Shown one piece after another: positions 1 through 11,988 of a DNA stretch of 64,000 bases. The stretch covers positions 8,928,001 through 8,992,000 of the forward strand of contig CM082579.2 of NCBI GenBank assembly GCA_040954595.2. The letters run 5' to 3'. This stretch comes from Balanoglossus misakiensis. Lineage: Eukaryota > Hemichordata. The notes beneath the pieces are model-generated. The model was not told the DNA's origin, did no database searches, and saw only the letters and a program-made list of their open reading frames with translations. The position numbers and the translations under genes are program-made. Position 1 is the stretch's first letter. The number at the start of each line of letters is the position of its first letter.

Positions 1-1424
1 GACATCGTGTGGACAACTGGGACATCGAGTGAGGGTGATGAGAACACTGGACTCGGCGGTACGCCCGCCCAGGTTAGTTTTGTCACATCTTTAGGAATCT
101 TCTCGCTATATATATCATGTATTATTGGTATAAGTGGAATTATACAAATTTCGTAGCAATTCAGATATATTCGTATAATGTAATAAGTTGTTCCAGCACA
201 GGACGCCCGTGAGTGCAATCCAAATAACACACCATTGATTTGAATACCCATGGTTACACGGGCATATAGGTGAATGTTATCGTGTAATTACTCAAGGGAA
301 GATTTATTGTTGCATAACACGGTCCGTGTAGAAACAACGGCAAAAGTGTTCCTAACAGAAACGTTCGTTTTATTTGAAGGTGGGGTTCAATTCTGGTGAT
401 GGCGTCGTGTTTTACTCGGTGCCGGGATCGCAGAACAGTTCCATAGTGGACATCGAACTCACATCCAATAGAAATGTGCCTGGAAGATACGCGTTCAGGG
501 TCGACACTGCTGATATTGAGGGAGGGGATGCTTGTGATGTCACAGGTAGGTACGTCACGCGACTTTGGGGGGGGGACTGCTGATGGGACATCTGTTTTGT
601 GACAGCAGTAATTGTAGAATATTCCTTAATTAAATAAATTGAATGTCAAAAGTCCATGCCAATAAATACGTTGCACAACTAGTCATACTGCATGCACGTA
701 TAGTATAGGAACACGATTATTAATTGGTCCACCTGTGAAAAATTGCGACAAAATGCGATTTCTGTTTTTCTCTTTCCAGTTTAAACCGGTCCGTATATTT
801 TCAAACACATTAAACATTTTTGAGTGACTTTTACAAAGAGTTTCTAATTAGGCGTCCAGGTGGAATGATATAGGTCATTTTGCAGAGCGCAACTATACCA
901 CAGCATACATCTTAATCAGATCAGTGTCAAATGGATATGTCTATAAACTGGCAGAGATTAATTTGCTAAGGATTATCTGCGTGAGCAGATTCTCAACATT
1001 ATCTTCGTGTTTTCTTTACCAACTTAGGTTCATTAATTGCCTACCCTTTCACTGGTACTATGTTGGGCGGCGAAATGATAACCGTTGGCGGACCGTGCTT
1101 CCAATCCACGGATGACGTCGTTTGTAAGTTTGGAGACCAAGAGACTCCAGGTTCGCTCATATCAACGTTGAAGGCGACTTGCATAACGCCGTTATTCTAC
1201 GAAGTTGGCCGAATTCCTTTCAAACTGTCTCTCGATGGAGGCCATACCTACGGGTTTAAAGGGATATTTACAGTATGTAAGTAAGCGTCTATTTCTACCA
1301 TAGATACGATAACGGTCATTTTCTGAAACAACTGTAGTAGCAACACCGTGTTTATCCATTCCGCGTGCCTTCTTTTTTTATTAACAAAACAAGCAAACAA
1401 ACAAACAAACAAACAAACAAACAA

Positions 1425-1455
<31 letters not shown>

Positions 1456-4400
1456 AAAAGTGTAGATACAGATGATACGGCGTTTGCATTTTAAAGAAGG
1501 CTGCTTGGATACACAAATGCAGATCGATGAACCAGACTAGCTCATCACGTATGGCTATATACGAAGCGGAAAAGTTGAAATGCAATTTGTATTACCCTTG
1601 AAACCATCCATTGCTTCTGAATTTCCAGTAAACATAGAAAGAACTGAACCCAAGGTCACGCGAGTAAATGCCGACACGTGGCATTCAGCCAAAGAATTCG
1701 AGATTACTTGGGATGCTACACTCCTGGATTCTCGCTCCGTTGACATTCACTTACTTGGGTACCGAGAAGACAGCGACAGTGGATCTTTCGGTTGGGAACG
1801 CATAGCTACTCTGATATCCGGATACGACCAAAGCCAACAGGAAGGCCGCTACACATTCTCGGCCCCAGTGATGGAGACCCGTTTTGAAGTGGGCGCAATA
1901 AGAATTAAAGCTGCAAGCAGCATTGTCCGGGCCCAAGCTCTATTATCTGATCTGATTATTAGATATGCACATAATTAATGAGTAGAAACATAATGCTGTG
2001 TTTTACCCCATAAAATATCAAGGTTATATCTATGCTTGGTGTTGATATAGTGTTAAGTAGGTCAAAGGTCACCCAGAGGTCACCCACATTTTGGGCAGAA
2101 AATTGTGACCCATAGTGGTCCATGTCCAACAAAAACCAGACCTCTAGCCCTTTTGGTGAGCCTGGAATTAGGTATGCACATAAATAATGAGTTCAGCAGG
2201 TGTCACACGTGACCCAAAACTTTGGCTTTTCATTATGGCCCCATACCTCCAAACCCCAAGGCTGTATATGCTGTGGATGTCGAGATATGCAAAAGTAGGT
2301 CAAAGGTCACCCGAGGTCACCCAACATTTGGGCAAAATATTTTGACCCCATACTGGTCCATGTTCAACAAAAACCAAACCACTAGCTTTATTGGTTTGCC
2401 TGTAATTAGCTATGTACATAATTAATGAGGTCAACAGAGGTCAAAGGGGTCATGAAAAGTAGCAAAATATTTTGATCACACACTAATCCACATACATCAA
2501 AAACCAAACTTATAGCCCTATTGGTTAGCCTGGAATTAGATATGCAGAAAAATGATGTGTCAAAAGTAGGTCAAAGGTCATTGCCAAAACTACCAAAATA
2601 TTTATAGCATATTCTTGTCATATGATGATTCATATCCATAAAAAGAATTTCTGTGCTATCAATTTTTAGGCTAGAAAGGGAATTTTTACTTTTTAATCGT
2701 TTTTCACAAAATCCAATATGGCCGCCATAATCTTCGACCAATCACAATGCTCTTTGCAAACTTGATAGACATCTGTTTAATGACCACACACACCAAATCT
2801 TGTGACTCGGTTATCGCCGGTTCTTGAGAAGAAGATTTTTGAAATTTTACTAGGGTTTTTCGAAAATCCAATATGGCCGCCAAAATCTTCGACCAATCAC
2901 AATGATCTTCGCAAACTTGATAGACATCAGTTAGGTGACCACATACACCAAACCCTGTGTATCGGTTATCACCGGTTCTGGAGAAGAAGATTTTTGAAAT
3001 TTAAGCGAGATTTCAGAAAAAAAATTGTAGCAAAAAACTGCAACTTTGTCCGCATAATTTCCAGTTATAAAAATGATGGGTAGAAGGTAGACTACCTGCA
3101 CAATAAATTTGAAGTCGATCTGACATGTAGTTTCTGAGATCTGAGATTTGCATTTTTTCAGAAAATCCAATATGGCCGCCAGGTCACATGACTAATTAAA
3201 AATTCAAGGGTTCAATGCACGACTACTCATTGACCTTGACCACTGTAGCAATTTTCAGAAGTGTACCTACAGCGGTGTCTGAGATCTCGTTGGTCAAAGA
3301 ATTGACACAAGAATAAAGAAAGAAAGAAAGAAAGTAAAATTCCAACGAAACCAATACGGGCCCAAGCCTGGCTTGGCTTGGGCCCGTAATTAACCGTCAT
3401 ACCGAAGAACAGGGTTTCCTGTGAGTATACATGTATATGAAAAACTTAATTATTCGAAGAAATTCATTCCGATGCCCGTCTTACGCGATTCTTGAGTGTA
3501 TTTTATGGTTGCTTTAGATCATGCCATGGGATTTGAGTTGGTGACAAAGTGAGAGGAACATTTTTGAGATTCAGGCTCCTCTCCTTCTTTTGCCACTGCA
3601 TAGAATTCAAGCGCGAGTTAATGCTTGTCACATGGGATTCACGTATCATGGCAAGGGATTTGCTTCCAGCCTTAATAATCGGAGACTTGTACCTATGTTT
3701 TTTGGAGAAGGGCTTGGCATAAACCATCGATTTATATGCGTGTGTACCGTGTCTTCCAGTGTTTGTAGGAATTTACAAGAAGTCACGAAAATTCAAGAGA
3801 AAAGTAGAATAACCAATTAAGTTCACATGAGTTACCCGGAGAATATTAAAGATTTTGGTGTGTTTTTTCTTCAGTAAGCTTACTGCTTTGTGGAGCGATG
3901 TTCATGATCTTAAATGGTTGGGTACCAGTCCCGACGTTAAGCGATGGTGCAAGAGCTGGTCTCGTGACGAAAGCCTGTCCTCGTGGACAGACGACGCCGA
4001 ACCGTGTCCGTGTACACTGCAGCAGGCGAGGGCTGATACAGGCAGATACAGCCCGCACCCACGCTGCAGGATCGGGTCGGCCTGTGACAACAAACCCGGC
4101 GCTGTGCACTGTGTGAGAGTGAACACGAACAGGTACATGACTTTTCAAAACAGTCCATTTAAGTTGAATTTGAATATGCTGTGCGTCATATTATTCGGGC
4201 TGCCTAATAAAAATATGGGTTATAGACTAATTTGTGTCGCCTGCTTAACAGCACTGAGCATAATCTATTTTTTTTTCTGTCAGTGAAAGCGGCAGCGGAC
4301 GGGAATGTTGTTACAACAAAGCAGGCGACCTGCTGCACTCGGGAGATTTTCTCGGCGCCGGACCTAGCCACCGCAGCCATCATGGCGGCGTACCTCCCTA

Positions 4401-5567
4401 CAAGACGATAGGAAAAGTACCTTACTTGTCTCACTTCCACGACGACCTGAGGCCGTGGTTACGATGCTGTGTGTACACCGCGTTCAGTGAATCGCAATGT
4501 CGCCAGCAATATTTTGCCAGGAGGCCGTCTAACGACTGCAAAGGTTACACACCTCCACGGCCAGGTCGGTTTCATCGTAAATTGCCATTTACCGAACTCC
4601 TCACGTGACACAAGACAAAAAAACACATGGCCCATCGTTTTAAACGGCACACAATTTACAATTTATGTTAAACTCTGTACCTATTATAGTTTCATACAAG
4701 GCCTGACTTGTATTACTTGGCTATCAACACGTTTTATTCGTTAAACCGAATGTTTGGTACATGTATACGATTGTAAACAGGAGTAAGCATTTTCATACGT
4801 CGTTCAATGAGAGCATATAATCAATATCTGTTTATTCAATGCAAAATACAAAGAGAATTAACCGATATTCGAAATTTTTAGAGTGAATATTTTTCGTCGA
4901 TTTCAGCGATAACATTTGGTGATCCACACATTATCACCCTTGATGGCCACGCGTATACATTCAATGGCTTTGGTGAGTTTACAATGCTGGACATAGGCAA
5001 TGGCAACTTTACTCTCCAGGGACGCATGGCTCCAATGGAAAGTAATGGTAAGTGTGATATACCATGATTATGCTATTTTTATCCAAACATGGAGTTCGTT
5101 GTTTTATATAGTCTATATCTAATATGTACTGTACGAACTGCACTCAGCGAAATACATGCATATTTTCAGACATTTGAATTGGATTGAATGTCATCAAGGT
5201 ATTTGGCAAGGTGTTTAATGGATTGACGTCACGTTTGTTCGTGCAGGCAACGCTACAGTGTTTAATGCTTTTGGTATGAAGAGCGTCTCGTCGGACGTCG
5301 TTCACGTGGAAAGAAACGACAGGCGAAAACTGGACGCATACGTTCGTCAGATCGAAGAAGAAGATTGGGTTTTCGTTGATTTTGAGGAGGGCCCGTGGTG
5401 GGAGTTTCAAGGTACGTGCTTTATATGTCTTTTGGTTCTTCTTAACCACTGCAGCTATTACTGCCATAATTCTCGTCAGTTTGAACAAAGCTAAATGTCA
5501 CGTGTGGAATTGAACACCACAGGGATAAATCCGTGACCTGCAGTTGGAGCGTGTGTTGTTCAAAGCT

Positions 5568-5644
<77 letters not shown>

Positions 5645-8600
5645 GGACAGTCTTTAAAATCAAGTACAAATGATGTAACATTGTTCGTCCTATTCACGTA
5701 CAATCAGGCGTATCGCTATCTAGGACAAACATCACAGACAACAAAATATCGATACTCTTCGACAACGGAATATCCATTAAGGTTTCAACTGCCGGACAAG
5801 CCATGACGTCGATCTTCCTCGCCCCACCGACGTACAAGAATCAGACGCAAGGACTGATGGGAACTTGGAATGATGACCCAAATGATGACCTCTTGACCCC
5901 GCAAGGCGATTACTTGCCCGCGAATTCTACGTTAGAAGAAATTCATCGCCGGTTTGGATTAAAATGTGAGTCACGTCGAATCAATATGGGGGAAGGGGAT
6001 GATTTTCTCGAAATATTCTCGGTGTACTCAACATTTGAAGTGACCAGAATGGGGCACCATGAAGAAAAAAAAAACTACAAAATTCAATTTCAGTACTAAA
6101 CTACGATTTCCTACGTGTTAATAATAAACACAACATGATGGTTACGATATACTAACAGTATGTCTTAATGCATGTCGGCATACATATTCTTGGACTCGCT
6201 CACGTTGGCGAAGAAGTTTATCCCACAAGAGTCACGAACAATTTGGCCTTTATACTTAAATATGCCCTTCGTATAGAGTCTTCCATTTGCACTGAGCATG
6301 CTCAGACGAGTGGCTGTTTTCTGTTTGACCTTTGACCAGGGATGATCTCCGCAGAGGAGTCCTTATTTCGATACAGAAGCGTAACCGGGGAAAGCCACGC
6401 TTCTTTGAACGACGAAGCCTACCGACCCATTTTCGAATTACCTGACGAACACGGCAACGACACAAAGAGCGTAGAAATATGCGGCGAAGGAAATCTTCAG
6501 TGCATCTTTGACTATCGAGTCACGCGGGACGAACAGATAGCCGCCGGGTCACGTCATGCTGGTGACATCTACGCCATAATGATGAACGCTACTCGCCCAG
6601 GTATGATTGGCAAATTGGCACGTGCATATTTGTGACACAGTGTTTCCATATCATTGGATATTACAAGTAGACTGGAAAATGCATCGTTCGAGTTCACGGA
6701 TAAAGCTGTTCTTTTGGCTCCTTTCATGAAAACATAGTATGTCTCTTTGGTTTTAGTGGTAGCATGTGGATACATACCTGCACCCCCGAACACAGAAAAG
6801 ACAGGACTGACCTACATAGAAGGTTCAACCTTGATGTTCGACTGCCTTCCTGGGTACAGTTACAAAAATGGTTCGAGGGAAAGAGCGTGTCGAGGAGATG
6901 GGACTTGGAGCGGAACTGACATAACGTGTGACAGTAAGTCGTCAAAAGTTTTCAGCGAAAGTATATTTATTACGCCAGTATGAGTGCCCATCTTTGAAGT
7001 CCTCTCTAATTCCTGTAGCCTTAACGACAAACCATTGTCAAAACTGACTCCACTGACAGATATTTGCCGTGATCTAGAAGCCCCGGTCAACGGGTCCAGG
7101 AAGTCAACCGGTACGGACCATGGATCTGCGATCGACTTCAGTTGCGACGAGGGTTTTGATTTGGTCGGTTCGGAAACAAGGAGGTGCCAAGACGATGGCT
7201 CCTGGGATGGTGACCAGCCGATATGCCGGGGTAAGTTAATCATGCACCAACTGACAAAGACGTGTTCTGGTGGAAAGGGTGACTTCTAGTAGGAAATGCC
7301 TATCCACAGCAGACTTCTCTTTCATGCAGGTTGGCAGAGGGATATCTCAGATTACAGTGTCTTCGTACATGTACATGTACAGAGCAGCCTATTTGCAGGG
7401 ATATTGGATCGCATGGCCTGTCTCCAAGCTTTCATGTGAATGCGAGAGAAGGCTGAGTTTTTACAATCGCTACATTGGTTCGTTTCGCTGGTAAAAACGT
7501 CTGTCGACTTGCTGAGTGTATTATAGTACGTTGAACACCACAAACATGTATGTTCACGTAAGCGATGTATATGGCTAAATAACTTTGTATTCTCATCTTG
7601 TAGTGGTCACGTGCCACCCTCTTACGGCTCCAGATAACGGCACAGTAACTTCCACGGGTAATGAGTACCTGTCAGTGACCACATTGTCGTGCGACGTTGG
7701 CTTTGTGCTCCGTGGATCCAGGGTCCGTATTTGCAGAGGGGATGGTGAATGGGACGGCAAAGTGACGTCATGTGCAGGTATGTATACAGTGTGCATGTAC
7801 ATGTTTTCTGTTTCGCGGGTACCAACGAATTTTAGATCGAATGGTTTCTGACCAGCTAAGTAACATTTCATTATGACATGATTTACCCCCGCAGTTGTCC
7901 ATTTACCATGTTGTACTTCAACAGCAAGCAACATTTTCACCAAGCATAAACGATATCTCCACAGGTGACTCCGGGGATTCCGTGTCAGCAGCAATCATCG
8001 CTGGCTGCATCGTGGCAGCACTACTTATCATTCTCATAGTCGTCGTCGTCATCTTGCTATGTCTGCGTAAACAAAAGACTCAAAGTCCAAAGGGACCAAC
8101 TCCTCAACTTGTGGACAAGGGGTAAGTTTACACGTTAGGGCATGCACATCTCTCACTAGTGCACTATACACAACGCAAATCGAATAGACAGGCGCCTTAT
8201 TGATGTCGTCATCATCGGCCGACGAGAAGCTACGGAGGGGATCGTACGTGCTTATGTGGCTAGCATTTTCATAGCAAAAGAATTACAGTTAAGCTGAATG
8301 CTATTTGATGAGAAATGAAAAAAAACACGTCTTCTTTATGTATCAAACGGACAGAGCTGAAAAGAATTATAAAGCACACTTAGTTAATTTAATGTTAAAA
8401 TATTTCCTTTATATCCTGCTTAGAATCTGCGAACAGTTTCAGGACTGTTAACGTTACTAACGCCATTGGATTTTTTACATGAATCTTTCCGTGTTTGACA
8501 TCCCCAATATCTCAAATTCCTCTCAGGACCAACGTCACTTTCCACGAGCTGTTGCCAACTGCACCGACCGCATCACCGCCCGGTCTCGACAACCCTGCCG

Positions 8601-8656
8601 TTGAAGTGGACGACAGTTTAACGAAATCTACACACCAAGAACGTTACATCATTTGA
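1..8656 (+). CDS. Mesh/SUSD2-like type I membrane protein (3' part)
   Basis: The gene enters from the left edge already inside a NIDO domain. Exons read: 1-72, 380-545, 1028-1276, 1629 to about 1957, 3875-4132, 4284-4564, 4907-5047, 5247-5411, 5708-5965, 6340-6600, 6757-6933, 7060-7230, 7604-7777, 7965-8121, 8527-8656. Domain order is NIDO end (GLGGTPAQ, VGFNSGDG), an E-set/IPT-like segment (GGEMITVGGPCF), AMOP (PCPCTLQQA and ECCY over two exons), vWD (FGDPHIITLDG), a Mesh-type post-vWD module, three sushi domains of one exon each, a TM helix near 7990-8060, and a tail of about 55 residues ending in TGA at 8654. This order matches insect Mesh and vertebrate SUSD2, which act at epithelial junctions or cell surfaces. 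Phases agree from 3875 onward. The join from the 1629 exon to 3875 is not resolved: I found no donor in the right phase, and repeat sequence abuts that exon. Product identity is strong; exact function is inferred. Confidence 0.5.
1386..1455. repeat. (AAAC)n/(AGAC)n microsatellite
   Basis: A run of AAAC tetranucleotides passes directly into AGAC tetranucleotides. It lies in the intron between the E-set exons at 1276 and 1629. It makes a spurious low-complexity reading frame on the minus strand. Confidence 0.5.
1958..3300. repeat. Diverged tandem repeat tract next to the 1629 exon
   Basis: About 1.3 kb of degenerate direct repeats. One unit type begins with TTAGxTATGCACATAATTAATGAG-like sequence and recurs near 1958, 2166, 2405 and 2534, with AGGTCAAAGGTCAC motifs inside (2060, 2297, 2572). 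A second part repeats CCAATATGGCCGCC near 2714, 2868 and 3167 together with shared flanking sequence. The first unit starts within the open frame of the preceding exon, so the last residues of that frame are repeat-derived. The tract ends in an AAAG run near 3316-3334. No coding content is recognised. It is probably a non-autonomous interspersed element with internal duplications; I cannot assign a family. Confidence 0.5.
3356..3387. repeat. Perfect 13-bp inverted repeat (hairpin)
   Basis: Arms ACGGGCCCAAGCC (3356-3368) and GGCTTGGGCCCGT (3375-3387) are perfect reverse complements around a 6-base loop. They follow an AATAAAG-(AAAG)n tail, so this may mark the 3' end of the upstream interspersed element or a separate foldback element. 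Confidence 0.5.
5568..5643. repeat. (ATC)n microsatellite
   Basis: About 25 uninterrupted ATC triplets in the intron between vWD exons 5411 and 5708. On the minus strand it reads as a poly-aspartate frame, which is not a gene. Confidence 0.5.
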
Positions 8657-9267
8657 TACTTGGCTGTCAGCTACTCCTGAATGCATTATTATAGTACATT
8701 TACTGTGAAGATCTCATTTGGTGTAGTGAGCAACTTTTCGAAGCGTCATGCAGTTAGGGTTTTGTAGTGACGTAGTGCAGGCATCGTTGTAAGAACTTAG
8801 AGTGGACAGACAAACGTTAAGTCAATGAGTTTATCTGCCAGTTCGAGTTAAGTGTGGTAGACTATAGTGTATAGAATTAATACATTATTAAAACAACAAC
8901 TTGCTAGTGACAATGTTCTAGACGTGAGTAGAATTTTAAGATGTGGTACGTGTAGATTCACCTAATGCCAGCAGGTCGTCGTTTTAGCCTCATTATGACG
9001 AAAAATTCCGAACAGCTGTATATACGCTGTGATATATTTGTGAGTCTGCATCTATAACGCTTATTGTTTGGAGGGGTGACTTGTATTTTCGTTCCGTCAA
9101 TAATGCTCTCCGCGCGAAAGGGTGTTTTCTGTCAACTTGCGTCTGTGTTGAATGAATTACATTCATTCAAAGTCAATCGCTTGATGGCGCAGTCACTCTT
9201 CAACACGATATCCCAGTTGCAAAACCGTTCTCGCGCATTAGGCCTCCCAAACATGTGACGAACATGG
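8657..9267. other. Convergent intergenic spacer with Mesh-like gene 3' UTR
   Basis: This holds the 3' ends of two convergent genes: the Mesh-like gene (stop at 8656) and the sialyltransferase gene (stop at 9268, minus strand). An ATTAAA polyadenylation-type signal is at 8887-8892. No other coding or repeat signal was seen. Confidence 0.5.
8887..8892 (+). promoter_or_regulatory. Candidate polyadenylation signal ATTAAA
   Basis: The common variant hexamer lies about 230 bases after the stop codon of the Mesh-like gene, in AT-rich sequence. It is a candidate only; other signals could be used. Confidence 0.5.
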
Positions 9268-11988
9268 TTATAAAAATCCTGTCAAGTCACGTTCTATCGC
9301 CCCCGCGCGGAGGAGTTTCAGCATGTGCTGTCGTTCTGATTTCCAGTCATGTCCGGCCAGGAACGACGACGACTGAGCTCGCCTTCGAATGGAATAGTAG
9401 TGGAACGGATAGCCGGCATGCTGCCCGAAGCCCGCTACGTCCACGTGGTCGCAGTAGTGGAGGGCGAACGTAAGAGCTATCATCCCGATGGACGGTTTCA
9501 ACTGTAAACGAGAGACAGAGGCAGAGATGGAGAGTGGGAGAAGGGAAAGAGGGGTGGTTATCAGTGTAGACTATTAAGAGGCGGGAACCACCAACTGATG
9601 AATATTGTAATATGACAACATATCATTTTGGCAAGCTGCATGACTTATTAGTTTTTTAGGTATCTTTCCAGAACAAAAATGCCTTGATTCAATTCAACAC
9701 TTCATCGTCGATGATACCAGCAGCAATTTTTGGTCTTATTTTATCGTTGCCACATTCATTGGCGAAATATAACTAAACCACAATTTGAATAACGATTCGA
9801 CAATGAACGATTTAGCGGACATACCGGAATGTCTAAGTGTTCCTTTCGGGCGATTGTGAAGATGTGCGGGTGAAGTAACCTGACCCGTTCCCCCGACACG
9901 AACCTCTTTGGCACTTTCTTCCAATATCTGTTTTCTTGTATGGGCGGGACTCGGCCAGACTGACAAAAACAACAGAACTTAATGACATCAGTACGATCCC
10001 CGAATGTTTGAATACATTTACATGTACATGTAAAGGCGCCTACAGTGCTTATTTGACATTGTTCTGAAAAAAAGAGCATCGAGTTGATTAAGGTAAATCT
10101 TGAACGTGCATGTGCTGGTACCGGTTTCAGTCATATGTCCTTTATCATATTATAATTTAGGATTCTAATTTAATTGATTTTTAACTCCGCACAAGTATTA
10201 AAGGACACTGCGACGAATGTATATTTCAATCTTACCTTGTTCAGTACGGCATTCAGCCAATCATAATCGGCCTCCTTGTACACGACGAATATGACGTCGG
10301 AATCGGATTCGTATTCCCTGACTTCCGTTAACGCCGATTCTGGATAGAGAAATCGAAATGACGTTTTGGAGCCCACATCGAGGCTAAAATGACGAGTCGG
10401 CGCATTGTTCATTCTGTAGTAAATAATCATACGTATAGGTCAAGGTTACTGTCACAGTCATTGTGTAATAAACCTGGGGCATCATTTTGATTGGTCGGGA
10501 AGCACAATTATGCGTATTATGCGTGACAATGACTGACCTGATCACTATGTCGTAGCTATCTATCACTCCGCCCAGCCTTTGACCCCTTAGCACACCGGAA
10601 CTTCCCACAACAACGCACTTTTTACAACCAGTTCTGTCGATAAACAACATATTCCGATATTCAGTCATCAACAGGTGATGTAATTGCCAGATAAGTATAC
10701 CGAGTAACGTCAAACTATGCATCCTACCCGAATCGATCTGGTTTCTCCACGTTTGGTAGCAGGTCCAGTATGTTATCTAACACACCCAATCCTGACGAAG
10801 AAATTGGTCAGAAAATCGCATGTTACTCGCAGACCAGATTGGGTTTTCAGCATGGGACGGGTATAGGTTTTCATGTTCACGTTTGCGACATTTCTCTAAT
10901 TTTGCATCTGCAACCATATAGCAAGAGCGATGGCCCTTCCTCATCCGGCTATCTAAATCGCTGAAGACAAAGTCTAAGTTTTTTGTATTTCAATAAAGTG
11001 CGTGAAAGATATAGAAACCGCCCAGCCGAATGAATTTGACAGTGACATTGCCTCTGCGTGACAGACCCCTGTCTCTTGACAGCACTCATGAACCAGCCGT
11101 CTGTACGCGAGTTTTGGCAAAGACGTTCTGGTCCACCAGTCGACGTTTGTGAACTGCATGATTGCTGTTACACTACTTACCGTTGTCATCAACTTCTAAA
11201 ACCTTCATTATAGAGAAAAGTGCCTCGTTCCTTTCAGCCTTGAAGTTGTGTGTGACGAACAATGTTTCGTTGGGATTGAAACTGAAATCGTAAAAGTTCG
11301 ATACAACATGTAGTCATTTACAATTTTAGTCTGTTCGCCGATCCACTGCACGACTTGAGCTTGGGGGAGGAGGGCTCGGCGAGAGGGGGGGGGGGCTTTT
11401 CTACAGAGTCAAACAATGCACCCAGTAAATGTTCTTTTAGACATAACAGATCTAATGTACTATGCACAACTCCCTTTAACGGTATAATGTAAGATTTGTC
11501 ACTTACTCCCCCGAAAAACGCCGCCTGTCGTAAGATCCATATACTTACGATGGAATAACTTGACGAACTCTTTGGTGTAAATAGTTCTTCCGACAGATTC
11601 TCAGCTTCTTCTTTTGGTCTTCTTCTCTAAAATATCGATAAGCACGAGAAATATATTCTTCAAATTGAATATCGTGCGCTATGCAAAGAAGAAATGCCAA
11701 ACGTTCCCTTCCCCTACTAGGAAACCCCACTCTCTCTGCCACTGAAGGTATGAACCAAATTGCAATTTGTGGGGGGGGGGATACTCACCCTGATAATCCC
11801 CTCCTCATTTTAAATACGAACGTCTCGCTGTCAGCTATGATCGCAGCTATTTTCCGATAAACCACATCTTCTTCTTGCATCCAAATAACCAAATAACAGA
11901 GCAGGACAAAGGTGACACAGAGCAGTGCGTGTATTTTGAATTGACGTCTCCTAAACCGCGCCCTCATGTTATCATATCGAAAATCCAC
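9268..11988 (-). CDS. GT29 sialyltransferase, ST3Gal-like
   Basis: Predicted Golgi type II enzyme that would transfer sialic acid from CMP-sialic acid to glycan ends. Exons in transcript order: 11988-11789, about 11731-11549, 11281-11181, 10791-10728, 10633-10538, 10413-10236, 9959-9825, 9501-9268; about 396 residues. The N-terminus has a short basic cytosolic part (RARFRRRQFK) and then one hydrophobic anchor. Sialylmotif L spans two exons: CVVVGSSGVLRGQRLG then MNNAPT...DVGSKT and YPESA, as in the ST3Gal group. Sialylmotif S (KPSIGMIALTFALHYCDHV) is followed by HYY (motif III) in the last exon. The Cys of motif L and the Cys of motif S that form the family disulfide are present. Phases agree from exon 3 on. 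The acceptor of exon 2 is weak: the obvious AG at 11742 gives the wrong phase, so I place it at 11732. The ST3Gal subfamily is inferred; the linkage formed is not known. Confidence 0.5.

Noticed and set aside
3846-4158. Minus-strand frames over the AMOP exon
   Set aside because: Antisense shadows of the AMOP coding exon, which has strong family motifs and splice sites on the plus strand.
5442-5681. Minus-strand poly-aspartate frame
   Set aside because: Product of the ATC microsatellite in an intron of the Mesh-like gene.
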